From NCBI GenBank assembly GCA_001247695.2, contig LGRX02035483.1:248001-312000 (forward strand): 64,000 nt of DNA, in the 5' to 3' direction. This document shows positions 56,864 through 64,000 of this stretch, one piece after another. Position 1 is the first letter of the stretch. Each line of letters opens with the position of its first letter. The DNA is from Cymbomonas tetramitiformis. Lineage: Eukaryota; Chlorophyta; Pyramimonadophyceae; Pyramimonadales; Pyramimonadaceae. The position numbers and the translations under genes were made by a program. The notes beneath the pieces are model-generated. The model ran no database searches and was not told the origin of the DNA. It was given only the letters and a program-made list of their open reading frames with translations.

Positions 56864-58807
56864 TTACAACTCTCGAAGCTTCAGCATGTGCCGAAGCTGT
56901 ATCACGGCTTGTTTAGGGATAACCCCCAAAAGAGATCCACATTTTTTATCCGAAATGCCTCGCCCCGTGCATTTCCAACATACGTGCCGCAACACGTTTT
57001 CAAAGCTCGACTCCTCGTCGACATCCACTCTAAACCAAAAATACATCTTACATCCAGAACCGGTGTGGCCGAAAATGGTTGTCCCATTCGTCGTTTGCTT
57101 CTGAAAGGACCGAGGAAAATAGGTGCAGTCGTGGCGACTGGTGACCTTGGCATGCGAACAGTTCACGGCGGTCAAATCGCGAACGGGGCAAAATGCGCAT
57201 TTTGTGGTTTGATAGGCTAATATTGTCACCCGCGTCGGGTTGATCATCCCGTCCGAGTTCTTGTAAACTAAGATTCTTCGTCCGTCGAGTTCCAGGGCGT
57301 CGGTGATCGTCGCCGGCGTGCCGAGGGACTGCAACGTCGACACGACGATTCGTTGCAACAAGGCAACCACCGCGTTCATGCAAGATGAAGGAAAGTTCAT
57401 GAGGGAGCGGGACGATCTGCTGGCTGTGTGTGTCTGATGCGAAGTCGCGAGCGACGTCCGTCTTGTGTCGACGACTCGCTGGTAAAACTCTTTCGCAGAC
57501 CGTATGGCGACTATCGCGTTGGTGTGATCCCGATATATCGTGGATATGGGCACATCGATAAAGATGCCCAAGATGCGACCGGTGGCGTACGCCTTGTGCC
57601 GCATAAAAACGTTCTCGGCAAAGGGGTCGCTTATAGTCATCGGCGTGAGATTGTGCGAGTACCTCAGAAATTCCGAGGATTGTTGGTTGTTCTCCCATTT
57701 CGCCATTCCCACGGCCCGTATCGTGGGTCCGGTAACGGGATCTAAGAAGCTGTTGACACATATGCCGCGTTCCTCGTACCAGGGGTCCGCTTGCAGCAGC
57801 GGGTGGAGATAATCCTCGAAAAACGATTTGTAGACGGTTTTATCTTCAAACGTCGGACCCTGGAAAGGCCACACGCTCTTGACGGACCGATCGTCTCGCA
57901 TCATGCACTGAAAAAGGTAGCCATGCACCGACGGCTTTCCTATGTCGAAATCGACTGCCGAAAATGTGCCGTCTACGTCACGACGCGTTTCGAACAGAAG
58001 AATGTGTGCCGTGCATCCCGGGAACCAAGCGGGCCAAGCAGCCTCGATGGCCCTCGCCGCTCTCGCTACCGGGCCGCTCTCACTGCGAGTGGCCGCCCAC
58101 GCCGCCGTCAAACGACGCGCTCGATCCTTTGCGGTAGTTCCTTCCTTGATGAAAGAGCTGAAATAATCCGTCTTGCTGAGGTTGGGAAGGTCGAAGTCCA
58201 GCACCAATGCGTGTATCGGGCGGTCTTCGGCACGCACGTTGTGGTAGCAGATGGACGGCGTGCACCGTGGACTCACTTCTATGCCCTCGGAGGGTGAGGG
58301 AATGTTCTCCGGCGAACACGGGTCGGTCTTGAGCAGATGTTGAACTCTTTGTGAGAACGGCGTCATCGCGTAACTCAGCAGCGCGCTCCACGGGAGAACG
58401 GCGTACATCTTCGCTTGCCCTGCGTTCGATCCGGCCAGATCGTGTCCCACGAGCATCGGCAGCCTGGAGCGCGCGTCGTCCACGCTGTACTCGGCCTTCG
58501 ATGCGATCTCTTGCAAGTGGGTTTGTATGAGATCGTCGTGGTAGCTCCTCGCGTTCATTAAAGGACTTTTCTTCCTCCACCACTTGCTGCCACCGCCGAA
58601 GAGTCGCGCGACCGTCTCGTCTTCATCGACGTCCTGCAGGAGCGTGAAAGCGCGCTCCATCTGTGACTGGTCCTGCAAAAGTTTGCTCATCGCGGGATCC
58701 TGCAGAAATGCCAAAGTTCTCGCGGTTTCCGCGGGGAAATGATTCTCCGAAGGGTTCTTCGACATGAAGCACTCCGCCCAAAGACAGAGTCGATCTGGGC
58801 CAAACAT
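56864..58807 (-). CDS. Herpes UL52-like / archaeo-eukaryotic primase-like protein
   Basis: 647 residues from ATG at 58807 (the frame is open to a TTG at 58858). The pattern LVLDFDL (D204, D206) looks like the metal-binding DxD motif of AEP primases, followed by KPSVHGYL (K291-H295), like their second (SxH) motif, and a later VNSFLDPVTG...GMAKW region that may be the third. A C-terminal Cys/His cluster (HDCTYF ... GCKMY ... HVCWKCTG) parallels the zinc-binding end of UL52-type primases. The N-terminal 190 residues are helical and unassigned. Expected role: RNA primer synthesis for replication. The third motif is not exact, so this is a moderate call. Confidence 0.65.
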   Translation of the reverse strand: MFGPDRLCLWAECFMSKNPSENHFPAETARTLAFLQDPAMSKLLQDQSQMERAFTLLQDVDEDETVARLFGGGSKWWRKKSPLMNARSYHDDLIQTHLQEIASKAEYSVDDARSRLPMLVGHDLAGSNAGQAKMYAVLPWSALLSYAMTPFSQRVQHLLKTDPCSPENIPSPSEGIEVSPRCTPSICYHNVRAEDRPIHALVLDFDLPNLSKTDYFSSFIKEGTTAKDRARRLTAAWAATRSESGPVARAARAIEAAWPAWFPGCTAHILLFETRRDVDGTFSAVDFDIGKPSVHGYLFQCMMRDDRSVKSVWPFQGPTFEDKTVYKSFFEDYLHPLLQADPWYEERGICVNSFLDPVTGPTIRAVGMAKWENNQQSSEFLRYSHNLTPMTISDPFAENVFMRHKAYATGRILGIFIDVPISTIYRDHTNAIVAIRSAKEFYQRVVDTRRTSLATSHQTHTASRSSRSLMNFPSSCMNAVVALLQRIVVSTLQSLGTPATITDALELDGRRILVYKNSDGMINPTRVTILAYQTTKCAFCPVRDLTAVNCSHAKVTSRHDCTYFPRSFQKQTTNGTTIFGHTGSGCKMYFWFRVDVDEESSFENVLRHVCWKCTGRGISDKKCGSLLGVIPKQAVIQLRHMLKLREL

Positions 58808-59247
58808 GCTTCTCTTTCGACTGCGCGACGGAAAACTCGGCGAAGTGGCGGCGAGCAAAAGTTTACGCTGATCGGCGTCTACGCGCAGAGTCGAGCGTCG
58901 TTCGTCGTCTGCGACACGCCTTCAAAAAGAACACGAGGAGCAATCTTTTGTTGGCAATTATGACGACGGTCACACGCGGTCACGACCGAATTTGCGCTTT
59001 ACCGGGGTACCACGTGCGAGTGTCAGCCAGCATTCGGAGTGCTCGGAAATTTGATCGAGCTGCGGTCAACGATCTGGCGCCCAAGACCGCTTCCTTCGGA
59101 TTCCAAAAACGGTTTCGGATGTTGAAACCAGGTTCGATCGACCGATCATATCGAGTGTCGATCGAACGTTCGAAATTCGGCGAGAGTGGTCTTTGCTTTC
59201 TATCATCCTAAGAAACCGAGTGTATCCTCGAGATCTAACTTCTGCAC
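58808..59247. other. Intergenic, no supported gene
   Basis: Divergent spacer between the primase-like and PHD genes. It contains a GATCGA-rich short repeat (GATCGACCGATCATATCGA near 59137) and no ORF with a credible start. Promoters for both genes are expected here, but no TATAAA-like box is clear. Confidence 0.35.
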
Positions 59248-60868
59248 ATGTCCCGTTTTGAGAGCGCCTCTTGCGAGGATATGCGACGCCTGGTTGGCGC
59301 CCAGGTCCTCATACCGGAGTATTGCTTCAACGGAACCAGCAACGCCGACACGGAGTCGGTTGTGAGGTGTAGAATCACCGACGCCAGCCTGCACGCGGGT
59401 AACTCATCAAGCCGCGCTCCGCGAGCTCTGCTTTCTCTGCGTTGCGCGGATGATAAAGAGATTTACACACTCCCGGCTTGGACTCTGTTCACGATCGAGG
59501 GGAACGCGGATGTTATACGTAAGAAATCGAAGGGGTGTCACTTCGAGGACGTGCATTTTTACGAGCACGCCGCGCGACGCAATCGAGTGTTTGCCGACAT
59601 GTGCAAGGCTTGCGAGGTGCGGACAGCCTTGGTTCTGGACGGAAGCAGCGCCAACACCGCGAAGTCCATAAAGGATTTCGTCCCGACCATCTATCAGGTC
59701 AACACGGACGCCACGACCCTGCTCTTACTGACGATGCAGGGGCACGTTCCGGTGTTGCCCGCGCTCACCGGACGCGTCGAGAGGGGAAGTAGGGGCCGCG
59801 GCATAGCCGGAGTGTACGAAATGCTTCATCGCGCGATTATGAGACCCTCCTCTTTGACGAAGAACGCGCTGCAGGCCTACCGCGAGTCGGACGCCATGGC
59901 CTTAGACATATATGGCGTATGGAAAAGTCCAATGTACGACGACGTGTTGCGGCACCTGTCCACCCGCAAGCCGCGACCTGTCAAGGTGCTGCTTCTGACC
60001 TACTGCGTACGAAACGCGGTGAGTTGCGAGCCGCGAATTTCGGAAGATTACACGATCGTCTACAACGACAGACGAGGAAACATGCGATGGTACGTGCTGG
60101 TGCACAAGTCCGTGTCGCAGAAATGCGGGTCCCACGGTGGCGGCATGCTCGGTGCCGCCCAATCGATTACGGCATCGTCGCGCGCGGAGGAGAAGGACGT
60201 GGCATGTTCCGTTTGCGGCGATACTTCGAGTCACGAAGGTGAGCCTGTTGTCTGGCAAGTGAGCGCGGGTTTCTTTGAACGAGTCTGACGAGGTTGAGCG
60301 GTGCGCAGGTGACGAAATGCTGCTCTGCGACGGATGCGACTCCGGCCATCATCTTCGCTGCGTCCGTCCGGCTCTGCGCGAGGTGCCCGAAGGTGACTGG
60401 TTCTGCGTACGCTGCACCTGTCCGTCGTCCCTGGATGTCCCGACAGATCTGTTGCGACCGCTCACCAGTCCGGCGCCAGAGATCCTTCGGGATCTGGCAC
60501 CCGACTTCTCCGCTTGGCGTATTCGTGGGTTGCGAACGCAATGCAAGCAGGCGTCGCCCTTTTCGACTGGAGTCACTTGTCTGCGAAGGACCGCTAAAAA
60601 GTGGAGCTGCCAGCTGCGGTGCTCGTGCTGTCGCATCAAAATTCGACCCGACCTAGACGTCATCGTTGTGCAAATCGGCAAACCCGCCGCGACTCACGTG
60701 GAGTGCGTTCTCAAGGACGCTCCCGATACTTTGGCTAAAATGTACGGCAAAAGCTACTTCTTGGATTTTTTTGCTTTATCCCAAAAGCAGTTGACTTACG
60801 CCCGAAAACAAATCAAAGCTAGTCGGTCGACCGTGCGTCCACGGGCAGCTTCGACGCAAAGCGCGTGA
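59248..60868 (+). CDS. Methyltransferase-like + PHD finger + PARP-like zinc protein (spliced)
   Basis: Exons 59248-60238 and 60309-60868, 516 residues. The first ~290 residues look like a Rossmann-fold SAM-dependent methyltransferase (ALVLDGSSANTAKS and YQVNTDATTLLLL, then KVLLLTYCVRN), by pattern only. The PHD finger spans the splice: CSVC in exon 1, then LLCDGCDSGHHLRC and GDWFCVRC in exon 2, giving C4HC3. After it is a C-x2-C ... H-x2-C patch (CSCCRIKIRPD...THVEC) like a PARP-type zinc finger. PHD fingers read histone H3 tails, so the product may act on host or viral chromatin. Without splicing the PHD finger is broken. Confidence 0.85.
60239..60308 (+). other. 70-bp spliceosomal-type intron in the PHD gene
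   Basis: Donor GAAG|GTGAGC at 60239 (phase 1); acceptor GCGGTGCGCAG ending at 60308 (phase 1), after a GGTTTCTTTG run. Removing it joins the first CxxC of a PHD finger to its remainder with correct spacing; retaining it ends the first ORF at 60288. This is the best-supported intron of the window. Confidence 0.85.
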
Positions 60869-61317
60869 ACTGCGTATGAGTGTTAATAGCCGATTTTTGA
60901 TAGGGTAAGCAACGCGACATCGACTTCGCGCTGCCCTCCTCGGATTTCCTCATGGACCTCGCCGAACGGCGCTTTACTGAAACTGTAAAATATGCGCTCC
61001 TTATTATAAATACGCGCCTCTTTTTTGCAATTCGTCTTAAGCGATGTGTACAACGAATGCCGTACAGCTTGTTGGCGCCGTTAATAGTCGCAGCAAAAAC
61101 GCATTCGTCTCCTTTGGCACAAACGACGTTTTTCCGTAGGATGGTATTTTTGTGGGCAAACGTGTAAGAATTTGGTAACACTTCGTACACATCGTCATCG
61201 AGCCTTCGTGATATTGTATAAGTATAGATACTGAAGTAGACGACCGCTTAGCGTAAGAAGGATATTTGTACCGGTCACGCTTAACCCTTCTTCGCCACAT
61301 TTTTTATACGCGATACG
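60869..61317. other. Intergenic; TATA box and doubtful small ORF
   Basis: A TATAAATACGC box at 61005-61015 is followed by a 31-codon ORF (61044-61139); a second TATAAGTATA at 61217-61226 lies 90 bases before the next gene (ATG 61318). Minus-strand ORF 60819-61190 has no ATG and is rejected. Confidence 0.4.
61044..61139 (+). CDS. Possible 31-residue mini-protein
   Basis: ATG 61044, about 30 bases after a TATAAATACGC box, ending TAG 61139; CCGTAGGATG at its end could also be a donor. No domain recognised. Supported only by the box and the start position. Confidence 0.25.
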   Translation: MCTTNAVQLVGAVNSRSKNAFVSFGTNDVFP

Positions 61318-62952
61318 ATGACGTCATTTCGAACGTTCAAAGCAAGACTTCTCGGGATTGTGTTGATTGCAAAAGGAATATTCGCGGCCTTAGAGGGCGA
61401 CCAAACCTATGCGCCAACTCAAAGTCAACTTGCCGCTGATTTTTGTCTGGAACAGGTTGCCGATTACATGCCGCAAACGAGAGTACGCGACCGTAACATC
61501 GAAACACTTGATTGCGATCATGGCGGCTTTTCGCATCTGACTCGGTTAGAATGTGAAACTTTGGCAGCTTCGAAAGGCAAGGGCATCAAAGTTTTTGCTG
61601 ACGATGAAGCTGCTATGGACGAAGTGGGGATCCTTGGATGTACCTGGATAGGTTGGATGGATAAATATACATACACCTTTCCATATTACGAGTATCAATA
61701 CAAAACCTGGTTGGAGGATTGCCTAAACAATAACGCTATATGCCAATGCAGGGACACGACCATCTCGTGCCTCCCACCGCCTCCTCCTCTCACGAGAAGA
61801 TCCTCGGACTTCTGCGAGTCCTGGGAGTCGCCTTTAAACGCTGCAGAATGCCAGGCCGGGGCCATCGAGCTTGGTTACAACTTCACACTGGTTGCCGATC
61901 GAGGAGGCATCAGCGATGACAAGGACGCGTCCGCTTTACACGGACCGGCCGGATGTCACTATGACCCTTACTGCGGAGTGGTTTTTAACACGGTCTACAG
62001 CGGCAAATCGGAGAGCGATTATTTGAATTGCACGGATATAGGAGGACTTTTGCAAAAAGATATGGTAGAGTTGACATCACGACAAATGCAGTGCATGTGC
62101 AGATACGTTTACACGAGTACCCCGACACAAGGTCCAACTACCGATGCACCGACAATCTCTCCAACGACCACTCCAACGACCAGTCCGACAGACTCTCCAA
62201 CGGTCACTCCGACGCTCGGTCCGACCGGATCTCCGACTACCGAGTCACCAACAGAGACTCCAACGGACAGCCCGATCACGAAGACACCGACAGAATCTCC
62301 GACGACCAAGAATCCGACCACCCAAACCCCAACAGTCCATCAGTGTCTATCGGGTCACACATGGGCACAACAGTCATACATTGAAATTACGACAGGCGAC
62401 TGCACTGCTCATGGATACGAAATAATTACTGACAAAGATCAGTGCTCAGAAGCCGTGAATGATGTCCTGAGTATATCGAACGCCGAGGCGCGGACAAAAA
62501 CCGACCGGTTTCTACAGTTCGTTGGTGCACCAGCCCCTGGCTGTAGCTACGAGCTAAAACAAGTAAAGAAAAAACCAACTTTTGTGCCTGAAGAACAATG
62601 GTCTTTGGCTAGAGGAACTTGTACGGAAACTGATCCTTGCGTCTGCAAACAACCTCCACCTGATATTGTGGAGGTATACACGAGTCATCAAGGCATGTTC
62701 GCCATGTGGAAATCTGTTATGACCCCTTATGAAGAGAGCAACGACGTCAGTGACCTCACGATGTCGACGACGGTCGCAGACCACGAGCAATCCTGGTGTG
62801 GTTACAAGGATGCCGTCGCAAAGTGGGAAAGTACGCAAAAAGCGTACACTGCGTTGGTGGCGGAACTATCGTCTGCACCGCGCGCGCAATCGATCGAATA
62901 TATCAAGGAGCCGCTGTCAAACACACTTTTTATAGCGACGAACCCTGCGTGA
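61318..62952 (+). CDS. Secreted PT-rich glycoprotein
   Basis: 544 residues from ATG 61318. The N-terminal 25 residues are a signal-peptide-like segment (LLGIVLIAKGIFAALEG). The middle (nt ~62110-62340) is a long run of short PT/PS repeats (PTDSPTVTPT type), the mucin-like stalk common in stramenopile and algal surface proteins and a target for O-glycosylation. On either side are Cys-rich modules, about 20 Cys in all, the first containing a C-x-C (ICQCRDTTISCLPPPPPL) and a C-x(n)-C repeat around residues 150-260. No membrane anchor is visible. Probably secreted or on the virion surface. It may cooperate with the giant protein at the cell surface; this is inference. Confidence 0.8.
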   Translation: MTSFRTFKARLLGIVLIAKGIFAALEGDQTYAPTQSQLAADFCLEQVADYMPQTRVRDRNIETLDCDHGGFSHLTRLECETLAASKGKGIKVFADDEAAMDEVGILGCTWIGWMDKYTYTFPYYEYQYKTWLEDCLNNNAICQCRDTTISCLPPPPPLTRRSSDFCESWESPLNAAECQAGAIELGYNFTLVADRGGISDDKDASALHGPAGCHYDPYCGVVFNTVYSGKSESDYLNCTDIGGLLQKDMVELTSRQMQCMCRYVYTSTPTQGPTTDAPTISPTTTPTTSPTDSPTVTPTLGPTGSPTTESPTETPTDSPITKTPTESPTTKNPTTQTPTVHQCLSGHTWAQQSYIEITTGDCTAHGYEIITDKDQCSEAVNDVLSISNAEARTKTDRFLQFVGAPAPGCSYELKQVKKKPTFVPEEQWSLARGTCTETDPCVCKQPPPDIVEVYTSHQGMFAMWKSVMTPYEESNDVSDLTMSTTVADHEQSWCGYKDAVAKWESTQKAYTALVAELSSAPRAQSIEYIKEPLSNTLFIATNPA

Positions 62953-63118
62953 TGGGTGTTTTTTTAAGTTTGGATTTTACACTGTACGATTCACTGCGGT
63001 ATACGGAATGCTTTATTGTTTTATAAACTCTTCTTTCACAGTAGAGACTTGAGAAGACCAATATTTTTTGAGTTATGTTGTGCACACTCTTAAGTGTCAG
63101 GTTTCGTAAGGGGTCGAA

Positions 63119-63190
63119 CTTTGTAGGTATGTTTTGAAAGTGAGATTTCACAAAGTACATTGTCGACACCTATCGAAAACCAACTCTTGA
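63119..63190 (+). repeat. Intergenic repeat family R2, copy D
   Basis: CTTTGTAGGTATGTTTTGAA ... CACCTATCGAAAACCAACTCTTGAC. The best-preserved copy; it matches copy E closely. It lies in the 62953-63539 gap, which also holds hairpin copy 8. Confidence 0.75.
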
Positions 63191-63468
63191 CAATGACATC
63201 TTTGAAGAGCTGTTATCAAGAGAATCATGCAAATCTCCGTATTCTTTAGAAGAATGCTCTTAAATTTACGATTACTTCGATTGTTCGTACAAAACCACTC
63301 TATTCGGCAATTCGAATCTTCCAGTTGTGTTCGTGAGACGTCGAATTTTCTTGTCGCGAGATTCAATTCATGTGGAAGCGCTCCTTCGCATCTACTCCGT
63401 AGCCATTGTGTTTAGAAATTTATTCAGCAACCATCTTTTTTTCTGTTGAAGAAGAAGGCCACGCCGAA

Positions 63469-63509
63469 TTTCGCGCGCGCGAAGCATGGGGGGTCTCGCG
63501 CGCGCGAAA
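63469..63509 (+). repeat. GCGC hairpin repeat, copy 8
   Basis: Arms TTTCGCGCGCGCGA and complement, loop AGCATGGGGGGTC (TGTC shortened). It lies between the PT-rich glycoprotein gene and the last gene. Confidence 0.93.
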
Positions 63510-63539
63510 TTTTGTCAGGATAAGCAGAATTTAAAGGCG

Positions 63540-63998
63540 TCAAACAAACGTGTACGGATAAAAGTCTACTGCCACGCAGTATCGGAATAAGAACATGTAC
63601 ATCATGAGGTAACGATGGACGTCTTGGAAGGTGTCTAGAGCCATCGATCGCAGATACTGTAGCTCAACCTTGTCTACGCCCTTGTCCAGATCAAGACTGT
63701 CTTGAAGTGTCATCAGATCTTCGACTCTCCCATACAGCTCTGCACCCGAAACCTTTTGCGAGGACGTTTGTTCGAGAAATTCAAAGCCCTTTCGCCTGCG
63801 GAGATTTCTCGTCCAACTTTTTCCGCGCAATTTTCGAAGGACATATATTCCGCTGTACCCAATGATCGCGTGTGTCATGGAGCGAGTCAGCGTGGTCAAG
63901 AAGCACGCGCCATCTTCAAAACTCGGTGGAGCGTGCTCTCCTAGACGCGGTCTTATGACGAGTGGGTGGCAATGAAAACTTGTCACTTGTCGCTTCAC
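63540..63998 (-). CDS. Hypothetical protein (5' end at or beyond window edge)
   Basis: Up to 152 codons are visible. The frame is open to the window edge, and the first visible codon is GTG, so the true start may be outside; an internal ATG lies at about residue 41. The C-terminal part is helical with a Tyr/Met/Phe-rich hydrophobic end (RYLMMYMFLFRYCVAVDFYPY). Not recognised. Confidence 0.55.
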   Translation of the reverse strand: MKRQVTSFHCHPLVIRPRLGEHAPPSFEDGACFLTTLTRSMTHAIIGYSGIYVLRKLRGKSWTRNLRRRKGFEFLEQTSSQKVSGAELYGRVEDLMTLQDSLDLDKGVDKVELQYLRSMALDTFQDVHRYLMMYMFLFRYCVAVDFYPYTFV

Positions 63999-64000
63999 CT

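Noticed and set aside
60819..61190. 123-codon minus-strand ORF
   Set aside because: Begins at GTG with no ATG and overlaps the end of the PHD gene and two TATA boxes.
1..64000. tRNA or rRNA genes
   Set aside because: I saw no cloverleaf or conserved rRNA stretch by eye; a covariance-model scan would decide.
1..64000. Major capsid protein, B-family polymerase or packaging ATPase
   Set aside because: No ORF shows their motifs, so exact virus family cannot be set from this window.

Overview
The window looks like part of a large eukaryotic DNA virus genome (Nucleocytoviricota-like, or a relative), either free or integrated in a protist or algal host. Evidence: intron-poor, tightly spaced genes on both strands; AT-rich TATA boxes (GTATAAATAC-like) close to many start codons; and a gene mix typical of such viruses (ankyrin-like proteins, ERCC4-type nuclease, UvrD-like helicase, cytosine-5 methyltransferase, methionine aminopeptidase, OTU protease, RING and PHD proteins, kinase-like proteins, many lineage-specific ORFs). 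No major capsid protein, DNA polymerase B or packaging ATPase lies here, so the placement is an inference. Proline-rich SPPPP-type and PT-rich linkers suggest an algal or stramenopile setting.

Region 1 (1-26346) is filled by two huge ORFs. I read them as one gene for a secreted, membrane-anchored protein of more than 8,500 residues, cut by a phase-0 intron of about 0.8 kb that is packed with a ~210-bp tandem repeat. The protein is a mosaic of lectin-like, PAN/apple-like and other Cys-rich modules, proline-rich linkers and C-terminal membrane segments: a candidate virion-surface or host-attachment protein.

Region 2 (26.5-40.6 kb) is almost entirely minus strand: ankyrin-like protein, ERCC4 nuclease, CoiA-like/SF1 helicase fusion flanked by 47-bp direct repeats, MetAP, C5 methyltransferase, an unknown protein, an AT-rich kinase-like gene and an SR-rich ankyrin protein.

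Region 3 (40.9-64 kb) alternates strands: small membrane proteins, a RING protein, an AT-rich gene with a frame-slipping PEPVP repeat, a gene with an in-frame stop, a second kinase-like protein, UIM+OTU protease, a 38-codon EF-hand ORF, a UL52/AEP-like primase, a spliced methyltransferase-like/PHD protein and a secreted PT-rich glycoprotein.

Three features cut across these regions. (1) Eight copies of a GCGC-rich hairpin with a conserved G-rich loop lie between genes and in the giant-gene intron. (2) A separate degenerate intergenic repeat occurs in five copies. (3) Three putative spliceosomal introns have phase-matched borders and GTGNGY donors; the PHD-finger one is the most convincing. Ubiquitin-related genes (RING, UIM-OTU) and chromatin or DNA-modification genes (PHD, C5 methyltransferase) suggest manipulation of host ubiquitin signalling and nuclear processes.
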